Source of the DNA: an uncultured Prevotellaceae bacterium
GTDB taxonomy: Bacteria; Bacteroidota; Bacteroidia; Bacteroidales; Bacteroidaceae
Assembly (NCBI GenBank): GCA_902790625.1
Contig: CADASP010000024.1
Span: 1 to 64,000 of the forward strand
Direction: 5' to 3'
Length of the DNA: 64,000 nt
Shown: one piece after another, positions 33,920-42,451 of the stretch
Layout of the letters: the number at the start of each line of letters is the position of its first letter
How positions within the stretch are numbered: position 1 is the stretch's first letter
Made by a program: the position numbers and the translations under genes
The notes under the pieces: model-generated
Seen by the model: the letters and a program-made list of their open reading frames with translations, nothing else
What the model was told of the DNA's origin: nothing
The model's database searches: none

Positions 33920-35641
33920 ATGAAAGACAGGAACAAACTATGGAGCCTTGGACTGGCAACGGTGTTGCTGATGGCAGGCGGCTGCACTCCCAAGGCGAGC
34001 GAAGAGACAACCGCAGTGGAAGGCCCGCACTTGGAGAAGCGGGGCGGCGTGACGCAACTCATCGTGGAGGGCAAGCCATGGCTCGCACTGGGTTGCGAAC
34101 TGGGCAACTCCACATCGTCGAGTCGCAACTATCTGGCTCCCTATTGGGAGAAGCTGAAGGACAGCGGCGTGAACACCGTGCTGGCCGTGGTGTCGTGGGA
34201 ACAGACGGAACCCGCAGAAGGGCAATACGACTTCAGCGTGGTGGACAACCTGCTGGCCGACGCTCGCGCCAACGACATGAAGCTGGCCTTGCTGTGGTTT
34301 GGCTCGTGGAAGAACGGCATCACCAGCTACACACCCACCTGGGTGAAGAAAGACACCCAGCGATTCCCCCTGGCACAGACACCCGAAGGGAAACCACTGC
34401 CCATCTTCACCACACTGGGCAAAGAGACTTGCGAAGCCGACGGGAAGGCTTTCGCCGCCATGATGCGCCACCTGAAAGAAGTGGATGCACGCCAACAGAC
34501 CGTGGTGATGATACAGATGGAGAACGAGGTGGGGCTGCACGGCCATCCGCGCGACTACTGTCAGCTGGCCGAGGCTGCCTATCAGAGTGCTGTGCCCCAG
34601 GAACTCATCAGTTGGCTGACAGCCCATCGGGAGACACTCCTCGACGAGACGCGACAGGCGTGGGAGGCCAACGGATGCCGCACGGAAGGCACGTGGGAGC
34701 AGGTGTTCGGCCCCGCCGACCGCGCTGCCGAGATATTCATGGCCTGGCACTACGCCACCTATATGGACCGCATCACCGCGCTGGGAAAAGCCGAATACGA
34801 CCTGCCCACGTTTGTCAACGCTTGGATAGTGCAGCCAGAGGACACGCGCCCCGGCAACTATCCATCGGGGGGGCCACAGGCGCAGAACCACGACATCTGG
34901 CGAGCCGCCGCACCACACATCGACATCCTCTCGCCCGACATCTATCTGAACGACTTCCCAACGATTCTCGCCCTCTACTCGCGTGCCAACAATCCCGTCT
35001 TCATCCCTGAGTCGAGGGCTGGCCAGAATGGTGCCGCCAATGCCGCCTACGCCATCGGGGCCATGGGGGCCATCGGCTATTCGCCCTTTGGATTCGAGCG
35101 CAACTGCGACGACGACTCGAACGCCACGTTCCGCGATTTCTACAAAAAGGCGGGAAGCATTGCCCAACAGATACTGACCGCACAGGCCGAAGGGCGCATA
35201 GGGGCTGCCTGGCTGAAAGGCGACAACCCCATGAGGGTGAAGGACGAGATTTGCCTGGGCGACGTGCGCATAGAGTGCGAGCTCGTCTCGAGTGGCATGC
35301 GCAATGGTGGGGCACCGCAGCTGACGGGTGGCACCTACGACCCCAATGCCATGGGCTATGTGATAGCCATACAGAACGAGAACGACTACCTGTTCTTGGG
35401 GTCGAACGTGCGCGTCACCTTCCTGCCCAAGGAAGGCAACGACATCATAGGACTGGCCAAGGTGACGGAGGGCGACTTCGACGAGAAAGGCAACTGGCAG
35501 GAGGGACGCTGGCTCAACGGCGACGAGATACAGCTGCGCTACGACCTGCTATACGCCGTCGACGAGGGGTTCTCGGGACAAGGCCTGAACTTCGGGCGCC
35601 CAGAGCCAGGGTTCCTCAAAGTGGAGCTATTCAGGTATTAA
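33920..35641 (+). CDS. GH35/GH42-like glycosidase lipoprotein with DUF5597 domain
   Basis: A 573-residue lipoprotein (lipobox L-M-A-G-G-C, Cys22). It has a beta-galactosidase-like TIM barrel: V-L-A-V-V-S-W-E-Q-T-E-P near residue 90, Q-M-E-N-E-V-G where the second Glu fits the acid/base, and V-F-I-P-E-S-R-A-G with a candidate nucleophile. The C-terminal part, Y-V-I-A-I-Q-N-E-N-D-Y-L-F-L-G through the end, matches DUF5597. It is probably displayed in the outer membrane or periplasm and acts on galactosides, by family inference. It precedes the PKD-domain gene by 97 bp. Confidence 0.85.
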   Translation: MKDRNKLWSLGLATVLLMAGGCTPKASEETTAVEGPHLEKRGGVTQLIVEGKPWLALGCELGNSTSSSRNYLAPYWEKLKDSGVNTVLAVVSWEQTEPAEGQYDFSVVDNLLADARANDMKLALLWFGSWKNGITSYTPTWVKKDTQRFPLAQTPEGKPLPIFTTLGKETCEADGKAFAAMMRHLKEVDARQQTVVMIQMENEVGLHGHPRDYCQLAEAAYQSAVPQELISWLTAHRETLLDETRQAWEANGCRTEGTWEQVFGPADRAAEIFMAWHYATYMDRITALGKAEYDLPTFVNAWIVQPEDTRPGNYPSGGPQAQNHDIWRAAAPHIDILSPDIYLNDFPTILALYSRANNPVFIPESRAGQNGAANAAYAIGAMGAIGYSPFGFERNCDDDSNATFRDFYKKAGSIAQQILTAQAEGRIGAAWLKGDNPMRVKDEICLGDVRIECELVSSGMRNGGAPQLTGGTYDPNAMGYVIAIQNENDYLFLGSNVRVTFLPKEGNDIIGLAKVTEGDFDEKGNWQEGRWLNGDEIQLRYDLLYAVDEGFSGQGLNFGRPEPGFLKVELFRY

Positions 35642-35738
35642 CCAGAGCGTTATAACGTAATATCGATATAACGTCATAACGACAACGCGTGATAACGGAA
35701 TAACGTCATAACGAAATAACGACAGAAACAACAGAACC
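35642..35738. repeat. ATAACG simple repeat
   Basis: About ten copies of ataacg or near matches (cgtcataacgaaataacg and similar) fill the space between the DUF5597 and PKD genes. No promoter box was found. Confidence 0.85.
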
Positions 35739-36863
35739 ATGACAAAACGAATGCTATTCATTAGTGGCTTTGCGCTGTTGGCGGCCCTCACCGCCAGCAG
35801 CCAAAGCGACATACAGGTGGGCGAACCGGGCTTCAAGGTGTTTCAGTTTCCACGAACCGCCATCCCCCGCATCGACGGCGACTTCAGCGACTGGGACATC
35901 GTGCCCGACAGCTACAGCGTGGGCATGGAAGAGATGTGGGACGACAGCGGCCAACACCAAGGCATCAACCGCCAGACACTCGACATCAAAGTGAAGGTGG
36001 GCTGGGTGAACGGACTCAACCGACTCTACTTCCTCTACGAAGCCTACGACGACTATTGGGACTTCGACCAGCTGAGCCTGCGCAACGACACCTACGAGAT
36101 TGTGGTGGATGCCGACCTCTCGGGAGGGCCACACACCGACGAGTTCCGACTGAACGCCGACGTGAAGACACGCATGGAGTCGTTCTTCGAATTCCAGAAC
36201 ATCCATGCGCAGAACTACCACATCATGACGCCCCCCACCGAGGGCAAGTCGTGGACGATGGTGTGGGGAACGCAGCAATGGCTGAAATATCTGCCCTACG
36301 CCAACTACGCCTACGACTACAACTTCAGCCACGGACAGAGCGGACGGCTGCGCATGGAGTTCTACATCACGCCCTTCGACTTCGCCAGTCCCGAAGGCCC
36401 GGAGAAGTCGGTGGAGAGCAAGCTCTATGAAAACAAGAAGATAGGATTGTGCTGGGCGGTCATCGACTACGACGGCGGCGAAGGAAAAAATGGATTCTGG
36501 AACCTGTCGAAACATCACCAGATGTTTGGTAACGCCTCGATGGAGCGCCTCTTCACGCTGATGCCCCTGGAGCCGCAATTCCGCAAACCTGTGGAATGCG
36601 ACTGGACCTTCACCGTGGTGCCCGACACCCGCACGGTGTGCTTCCGCGACGAGAGCTACGGCAACATCACCGCGTGGCACTGGGATTTCGGCGACGGCAC
36701 CACCTCACGCGAGCAGCACCCGGTGCACACCTATCAGCGCGACTTTGCCCACTACATCGTGACGCTCAGCGTGGAAGGCCCAGAAGGCAGCGCCCGCAGT
36801 TGCAAGGTGTGGGAGGTGTGTGTGCGCGACAGGAAGCATCCATCGAACACTCCTTACGACTGA
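35739..36863 (+). CDS. secreted sugar-binding-like (CBM9/DOMON type) protein with PKD domain
   Basis: A 374-residue exported protein (signal peptide about 1-21). The N-terminal ~220 residues resemble the CBM9-like/DOMON beta-sandwich (P-R-I-D-G-D-F-S-D-W, then L-Y-F-L-Y-E-A-Y-D-D-Y-W-D-F-D). Residues about 285-365 form a PKD domain with the standard W-D-F-G-D-G-T-T-S core. It is probably a cell-surface or periplasmic glycan-binding partner of the DUF5597 enzyme. Its stop is 7 bp from the end of the convergent CotH-like gene. Confidence 0.8.
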   Translation: MTKRMLFISGFALLAALTASSQSDIQVGEPGFKVFQFPRTAIPRIDGDFSDWDIVPDSYSVGMEEMWDDSGQHQGINRQTLDIKVKVGWVNGLNRLYFLYEAYDDYWDFDQLSLRNDTYEIVVDADLSGGPHTDEFRLNADVKTRMESFFEFQNIHAQNYHIMTPPTEGKSWTMVWGTQQWLKYLPYANYAYDYNFSHGQSGRLRMEFYITPFDFASPEGPEKSVESKLYENKKIGLCWAVIDYDGGEGKNGFWNLSKHHQMFGNASMERLFTLMPLEPQFRKPVECDWTFTVVPDTRTVCFRDESYGNITAWHWDFGDGTTSREQHPVHTYQRDFAHYIVTLSVEGPEGSARSCKVWEVCVRDRKHPSNTPYD

Positions 36864-36870
36864 CGGCGTG

Positions 36871-39213
36871 TCATCTGACCACCACCTTACGCCCGTTTCT
36901 GATGTAGATGCCAGGCGTGGGGCGAGTGACAAGCTGTCCGTTGAGGTTGTAGAAACGGGTGCTGCGGTTGGAGGCCACTGCATGGTCTATCCTTGAAGCC
37001 TCCGACGGCGTCAGATAGACGGCACTGACGTTGGCATTGGCTCCGCGCTCCACCTTCAGCACATGCAGGTGGAGGAAGTCGTCGCTGCGCTGTGCACCTT
37101 GATAGGTGTTGGCGGTTTTCAGGTCGGCCAGCGGCAGCACGATGGCCTTCATTGAGCCATCCCAATAGGGGTCGTCGGGGCCGAAGGTCACCTTTATCTG
37201 TTTGTAGTCGCCATGATCTTCCAGCCTGTTGGCCACCACACGCAGCTCCTTTCCCGTGCCAAAGACAACCATCTTATCGTATGCGCTCAGGTCGGCATAC
37301 TGGTTGTAAATCAAGTTCTCGCTGCCCGCCACGGCTTGGCCTCCCCCCACGTTTTGGTTCATCCTCCAAGCCACGTCGATGGCGTTGCCCGTGGGGTGCG
37401 AGGTGGCCGTGTTGCCATCCCACTCCAGGAACATGTCGGCCGTCAGCTGTGCCCAATTGTCGGGGATGTCGAAGTCGTCAGCGTTTGTGTCGACAAACGC
37501 CATGATCTGCTGCAACACCCGCTGGGAGCGATAAGGAAAATACTGGGTGAGCAGACGGTTGCGCTCGTTCATGTAGTGGACGTCGGGGGTGAACACCTCG
37601 TCGGCGGGCTGATAGCGGTGCACATCGCGACGATAGTCGCCCCAACGGGCCGACTCGGCATAGATGGCCGTCGAGATGGTATGGTAGAGGCTGTCCCACA
37701 ACGCCACCACCGACTGCTGGCCCAGGGGGCCATCATCGGCCAACAGCTCCTGGGCACGGTTCAGATAGCGGCGGGCAAACTTGGGGTTCTTCAGCAGGTT
37801 GTTGAAGATGCCCGTGGGGAAGCCGCCACGATTCAGCTTCGTCAGCACATTGTCGTTCTCGCCCAAGAAGATGGCCTCGGTGTCCCAGCACAGGAAACGG
37901 AATCCCTGGCTGTCGGCACCTTTGCGGCGCAGGGCATACCAGTTGTGGTGGTCCCAGTCGGTATTGCCGCCATACTGGTTGATGAGCATGTAGTCGATGA
38001 AGCCGTCGATGTCGAGCAATGGCTCCAGCGACGGGTCGTCGTCGCCGTTGGCAGCCTTGCCCTGCAATAGGTTATAATAGGTGTTGTTCTCGGCCTTCTC
38101 CACGGTCTCCACCATCAGGTTCCACGCGTCGAGGTCGCCCTCCGAGGCCTCGATGTGGTTGCCGCCGTCTTCCTCAATCTTCACCACGTCGATGTCGGCC
38201 TTCGTCCCGCCCAGATGGTCTTTACCGAAGAGGTCGTCAACGCGCTCGGCAATGTTGTACAGCCCCCAGTAGAGTCCGTTGATGAACAGGTGCACGTAGA
38301 GTGCCTTCACGCCGACGTGGCCCAAGCGCTGTTGCATGTAGCGGGCCCATACGTCGCGGGTGTATTGGGCCACGGGGCGCTGCGTGGCATCCCAGTGCTG
38401 CCATGAATAGCCGAAGTGGCAGCGCAGCACCAGCTGGTCGAACTCCTGCGGCTCGCCAAAGACGGGATACGCCAGCTTGCCCTGGCCATACTCCTTCTTG
38501 AAGACCAGACGGAACGAATGCTTGGGATTCTTCTCGGCCAGACGGCCATGACCGCCATGCAGACGGATGCCACAGTCGGCATGCATGTCGTGCTGCTGCG
38601 GCCCTCCCATCAGCTCCACGCTGACGGGGCGCGTCCACCCATGACCGGTGTTGTCGCCAACGGGCGGGCCGGTGAAGATGTAGATGCCACCGCGCTCCTC
38701 GTCGTTCTCATGGCTGAAGAAATGGTCTTTGTCAGCGGCGATGCTCAGGATGGGCAGCGAGTAGAGTCCCTCCGTCACCCGTTGGCTGAAGGTGGCGTCG
38801 GCCAGCAGCTCGGAGTCCATCTCATAGTCGGCAGTGGCGCTTCCCCTCTGCTGGGTGTAGCGTCCCCATTGTGCAGGATAGCCTTCGGGCAGCGCCGGCT
38901 GGCTGAGCACCGACGACACGAAGATGTAGCTGCTGGTGGCTATGGGCGACGACGGCTCTCCGTCGGTCACCTCCACGGCGCGCAGCACGGTGGTCTGCGT
39001 CAGCGTGAGCGGACCGGTGTAGAGTTGGCTCTCGGCCGTGGGCGGGCATCCGTCGGTGGTGTATCTGATTTCTGCTGCCCCATCGGAGGGGGTTATTTCC
39101 ACCGTCAGGCTCTCCTGGTCGTAAAGGCCGTGAGCCTGGCTGAAACGGGGTTGCGACGAAGCCATCAGCGAGACGGCCAACAGCAAAGAGGAGAGGAGAA
39201 ACGGTTTCGTCAT
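36871..39213 (-). CDS. CotH kinase-like secreted protein with chitobiase-type domain and C-terminal sorting tail
   Basis: A 780-residue exported protein (signal about 1-20). An early chitobiase C-terminal/FN3-like domain is seen (A-A-E-I-R-Y-T-T-D-G-x-x-P), then the CotH kinase-type core: I-R-L-H-G-G-H-G-R, K-H-S-F-R-L-V-F-K, G-L-Y-N-I-A-E-R-V-D and F-L-C-W-D-T-E-A-I-F. The last 28 residues (F-Y-N-L-N-G-Q-L-V...G-I-Y-I-R-N-G-R-K-V) are a short tail shared with the pectin-locus proteins and resemble type IX secretion sorting signals. Family members phosphorylate secreted proteins in Bacillus; the target here is unknown. Confidence 0.85.
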   Translation of the reverse strand: MTKPFLLSSLLLAVSLMASSQPRFSQAHGLYDQESLTVEITPSDGAAEIRYTTDGCPPTAESQLYTGPLTLTQTTVLRAVEVTDGEPSSPIATSSYIFVSSVLSQPALPEGYPAQWGRYTQQRGSATADYEMDSELLADATFSQRVTEGLYSLPILSIAADKDHFFSHENDEERGGIYIFTGPPVGDNTGHGWTRPVSVELMGGPQQHDMHADCGIRLHGGHGRLAEKNPKHSFRLVFKKEYGQGKLAYPVFGEPQEFDQLVLRCHFGYSWQHWDATQRPVAQYTRDVWARYMQQRLGHVGVKALYVHLFINGLYWGLYNIAERVDDLFGKDHLGGTKADIDVVKIEEDGGNHIEASEGDLDAWNLMVETVEKAENNTYYNLLQGKAANGDDDPSLEPLLDIDGFIDYMLINQYGGNTDWDHHNWYALRRKGADSQGFRFLCWDTEAIFLGENDNVLTKLNRGGFPTGIFNNLLKNPKFARRYLNRAQELLADDGPLGQQSVVALWDSLYHTISTAIYAESARWGDYRRDVHRYQPADEVFTPDVHYMNERNRLLTQYFPYRSQRVLQQIMAFVDTNADDFDIPDNWAQLTADMFLEWDGNTATSHPTGNAIDVAWRMNQNVGGGQAVAGSENLIYNQYADLSAYDKMVVFGTGKELRVVANRLEDHGDYKQIKVTFGPDDPYWDGSMKAIVLPLADLKTANTYQGAQRSDDFLHLHVLKVERGANANVSAVYLTPSEASRIDHAVASNRSTRFYNLNGQLVTRPTPGIYIRNGRKVVVR

Positions 39214-39264
39214 GAAATGGAGTAAGGAGTTCTTTTCTCTTTTCGCATTATAAATGCATATTCA

Positions 39265-39293
39265 AAGCAGTCGGATTGCAAATCCGACTGAGC
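39265..39293. repeat. short palindrome
   Basis: CAGTCGGATT (39268-39277), gca, AATCCGACTG (39281-39290): perfect 10-bp arms in the CotH promoter region. Confidence 0.8.
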
Positions 39294-39314
39294 TGAGCGG
39301 AAAATCATAAAAAG

Positions 39315-39354
39315 AAAAAAGCAAGCCCCCCTCGTGGGCGAAGGGGGCTTGCTT
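39315..39354 (-). terminator. terminator of the modular protein gene
   Basis: GCAAGCCCCC (39321-39330) pairs with GGGGGCTTGC (39343-39352); read on the minus strand it is followed by a T-run. Confidence 0.9.
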
Positions 39355-39361
39355 GAGTTAC

Positions 39362-41653
39362 TTACTTGAAGATGACCTTCCGGCCACCCACGATGTAGAG
39401 ACCCTTGCCGGGCTGCTCCACGCGCTGTCCGCTGAGGGTGAAGATGGCGTTGGCCGGCATCTTCTGCTCGCCCTTGACGGTGTTGATGGCAGTGGTGGTG
39501 GCGCTGGTCTGCACGCACTCGATGAAGTAGAGGTGGCAACCGCTGGTGTTGTAGACGATGATGTCGGCATCCTCAGGCAGATACCAGGCCTGCTCGGTGT
39601 AGGTCTTGGGCAGGGCCACTTCGTTGCCTTCGATGTCCTTCAGGGGTTCGCCGGTGATGGCGGGGTCGCCATTGGCATCCACTTCGTCGGTCTTCACATA
39701 GAGTCTTACGCCACGTGCATCGGATGCCTTGTGCGACTCGACGCCCATCTTGATTTCGGTGCCGCCCTTCACGTTGGGGATGACGAAACAGGGCATGTTC
39801 TTGCCGCCACCGCCCAGCCAGAGGTACTGCGGACCGTTATAGGTGCCCAGCGTGGTCGAGGGATAGTCGACGGCGATGGCCAGCGAGCGGTTGCCGGCAT
39901 ACTTGGAGCCAAAGGTCAGGCCCTGAAGCTCGGCGATAGCCACACCGTTGGCCTCCAGCTCGCCACCTTCGGGATCGGTCAGCCAGAAGCACTTGTCGGC
40001 CGTGGCCTCGGGGGCAGGATTGCCAGCCTCGGCGTCGGCTTTCTTCTCCACGTCGCTCCATCCAATCGTTGAGCTGGCAGCAGCGTCGGCCTTCAGGTTG
40101 GCCACGGTCGCGGCGCTCCAGTTGGTGAAGTCCCAGCGTGTCACCTCGCTCACCACGGCACCGTCGGCACTCTGCAGCACCACGTAGTCGAGCGAGCCAG
40201 CCTCGCCAGAGCCTCCCACGAAGGTGAGGTCGGCAGCATCAGCGAGCGTGAACTCCTCGCTGACAGTCTCACGCCACGAACCAGCAGAAGCGATGTTGAG
40301 CACTTCGGCATCGCCAGCCTTGAAGGTATAGGAGCCGCCATAGGCAGCAGCAATGAGCGTGTAGGTGCCAGCGGCGAGCTTCACAATCTTGGCATCTTCC
40401 GATGAGTAGGCTCCAGCACGATAGGAGCAGCGGTCGGCCACGGTGCCCGTGTTGCAAACCTTCAGTCCGGCAATATCCTCAGCCTCGGTGAAGAAGATGA
40501 CGCCCGTGGTCTCGGTAGCGGCATAGACGGCCTCCACCAGTTTGCCATCTTCGTCGAGCACGAAGCTGCCGTTGTAGACCTGGTCGGTGGGATCCTTCTT
40601 GAAGAGCGTGCCGTCGACATTGAAGTAGCGCGGATAAGCATAGCCCACGGTCTCGCCTTCGAAGTAAGCCTTGTCGGCCAGCGTGGCCAGCGTGTTGGTG
40701 CCGTCGGTGGCAATGACGGTGTACTTGTAGGTGGCAGCCTGCTTCACGCGGACGGTGATGACGGTGTTGTTGCTCTCGTCAACGAGGTTCTCCTCGCTGT
40801 CGTCGCCCTCCACGTAGTACTTCACGCCGTCGGCCCAGACGGGGTCGGTGGTGATGTCAATCTTCGTGCCCTTCTCGGCCGAGCCTTCCTCCTTCTTCAC
40901 CACCACGTCGTTCTCGTCGACATAGTTGATGACGTACTTGTAGAGCACCTTCTCGGCCGAGGCGATGCTGAGGTTGTCAATGCCGATGCTACGGTCTTCG
41001 TTCGAGCAGTTGTCGATGATGACAATCTTGGCCAAGTCCATCTTCACCCCATCGAGGTTGGCCGAGTAGGTGATGTCCTGCAGCGCTTTCTTGGCCGGCT
41101 GGTACACCATGTTGAAGGTGACAGCCCCCAGCCCGTGCACCTTGAAGGTGACCTTCGGCGTGTAGTTCTCGGTGTTCACGTAGTGCTGGCTGTGGGTGAA
41201 GCCGTTGGCACTCTTGTTGTTGTTGAAGTTGGCCTGCCCCATGAAGGCTGTGAATCCGGCAGCGGTCTGTCCGCCCAGCTGCACGTCGGTGACCTGGCAG
41301 GCTTTGCGGGTGTAGGTGTAGCCCACGAGGACCACGCCGTCGGAGTTGACGAGCTGGATGGTGGACGTCGACTCGTCGCCAGCCCAGCCGTGCAAACCGC
41401 TGAACTGAACGGTGACCTCCTCGTTGTCGGCGATGGCGTAGGCACTCTCACCACCCACAGCGAAGGGAGCCGTGGCGGTGGTGTTGCTCACGCAGAGCAC
41501 GTTTCCGATTTCTGTGGCAGCTTTCACGATGCCAGCGTCAAAGGGAGCCGTCGACTCCTCGAAGTCGGCACTGAGGGGCAGCGAGCCTATCTGTGCCCCA
41601 GCCCCAGCTGCAGCGGCTGCAGCCACGATGAGTGTAAAGATTTTCTTTTTCAT
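39362..41653 (-). CDS. modular secreted protein with shared pectin-locus domain, unrecognised
   Basis: A 763-residue exported protein (signal about 1-20, M-K-K-K-I-F-T-L-I-V-A-A). A beta-rich N-terminal half of about 300 residues is followed by a domain (about 306-505; Y-K-Y-T-V-I-A-T-D-G..Y-P-R-Y-F) also found in the SGNH esterase, then the ~200-residue shared domain (506-713; R-W-D-F-T-N-W through T-S-G-C-H-L-Y), then the sorting tail (L-S-G-Q-R-V...G-L-Y-I-V-G-G-R-K-V). No catalytic motif is recognised; it may be a binding protein or a lyase of an unassigned family. Its own promoter and terminator make it a single-gene unit. Confidence 0.8.
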   Translation of the reverse strand: MKKKIFTLIVAAAAAAGAGAQIGSLPLSADFEESTAPFDAGIVKAATEIGNVLCVSNTTATAPFAVGGESAYAIADNEEVTVQFSGLHGWAGDESTSTIQLVNSDGVVLVGYTYTRKACQVTDVQLGGQTAAGFTAFMGQANFNNNKSANGFTHSQHYVNTENYTPKVTFKVHGLGAVTFNMVYQPAKKALQDITYSANLDGVKMDLAKIVIIDNCSNEDRSIGIDNLSIASAEKVLYKYVINYVDENDVVVKKEEGSAEKGTKIDITTDPVWADGVKYYVEGDDSEENLVDESNNTVITVRVKQAATYKYTVIATDGTNTLATLADKAYFEGETVGYAYPRYFNVDGTLFKKDPTDQVYNGSFVLDEDGKLVEAVYAATETTGVIFFTEAEDIAGLKVCNTGTVADRCSYRAGAYSSEDAKIVKLAAGTYTLIAAAYGGSYTFKAGDAEVLNIASAGSWRETVSEEFTLADAADLTFVGGSGEAGSLDYVVLQSADGAVVSEVTRWDFTNWSAATVANLKADAAASSTIGWSDVEKKADAEAGNPAPEATADKCFWLTDPEGGELEANGVAIAELQGLTFGSKYAGNRSLAIAVDYPSTTLGTYNGPQYLWLGGGGKNMPCFVIPNVKGGTEIKMGVESHKASDARGVRLYVKTDEVDANGDPAITGEPLKDIEGNEVALPKTYTEQAWYLPEDADIIVYNTSGCHLYFIECVQTSATTTAINTVKGEQKMPANAIFTLSGQRVEQPGKGLYIVGGRKVIFK

Positions 41654-41709
41654 GTTTTTGATTTTTTTGAAGGTTAGTAAATTTAACAAGACAATTCTCT
41701 TTTCGGCTG

Positions 41710-41717
41710 CAAAGATA
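41710..41717 (-). promoter_or_regulatory. -7 box of the modular protein gene
   Basis: TATCTTTG on the minus strand, 56 bp before the ATG at 41653. The sequence TATCTTTGCAGCCGAA recurs before the gene at 50884. Confidence 0.7.
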
Positions 41718-41823
41718 GTGTAGAAAAAGCAAAGGGCGGGGGCAGAAATCGGTCTTTTAGCGCACGGTTTTAGGTCAAAGAGCGAAAAACACCACGCTCT
41801 GCACGCTTGCTTTGCGGCACAGC

Positions 41824-42423
41824 TCATCTCAGCACAGCCTGTACTCCCGTCACCATGTCCTTATGCTTCTCGTCGGGCACAGTGATTTGGGAGGAGAACG
41901 TGACACGCTCGCCGGGCTTGCCCGGAATGGTAAATGTGCCTGAGTGGGTGATGGAGCTTGGGTCAAACAATGTGGCTTCGACAAACACTTTGTAGGTGCC
42001 GTATTCAACCTTCTTGCCCTCTTGGTCGGTGAAGTCCCAGGTGAAAGTCTGTAGACCGCTGACCTGTGGTGTGGCACCCGTCACGGCGTCTATCTGCTGG
42101 TCGGAGAGGTTGTCGGCCTTTGCTGCCTTCACCCAGTTGGGCACGCAGTAGGGGCGCTTGATGTAGCCACGTACGGGCTTCTCGTCGCCCCTTGCCCTGC
42201 CTTTCGCCGTAAACGAAGTGACAAAGAGCGTTTTCACCACGTCGCCGCTTTCGTTTTCTATCCATACGGCATACTGGTTGGATCCGTGGTCGTTCTGGCG
42301 CTGATAGTTGAACGACACCTCAAGGGAAGTGGCTTTTTCCTGCTTTCTTTCCTTTTTTACTGCCGTGCACGACGTACTTAGTACCAACGCTGTAAGAATA
42401 GCTGTAATGATTTTTCTTTTCAT
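41824..42423 (-). CDS. DUF2271 lipoprotein
   Basis: A 199-residue protein with a lipoprotein signal (L-V-L-S-T-S-C, Cys19) followed by a DUF2271 domain: L-E-V-S-F-N-Y-Q-R, Q-Y-A-V-W-I-E-N-E-S-G, V-K-T-L-F-V-T and a final beta strand. The W-D-F-T-D-Q-E-G-K segment and a K-Y/G-T-Y-K-V-F-V-E-A strand are as in flagellar-hook-assembly-like beta domains. The family is of unknown function and is often found with iron- or flavin-linked envelope genes. It lies between two pectin-locus genes in the same direction. Confidence 0.82.
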   Translation of the reverse strand: MKRKIITAILTALVLSTSCTAVKKERKQEKATSLEVSFNYQRQNDHGSNQYAVWIENESGDVVKTLFVTSFTAKGRARGDEKPVRGYIKRPYCVPNWVKAAKADNLSDQQIDAVTGATPQVSGLQTFTWDFTDQEGKKVEYGTYKVFVEATLFDPSSITHSGTFTIPGKPGERVTFSSQITVPDEKHKDMVTGVQAVLR

Positions 42424-42451
42424 ATTCCTTACTTTTTTATTATTGTAACGT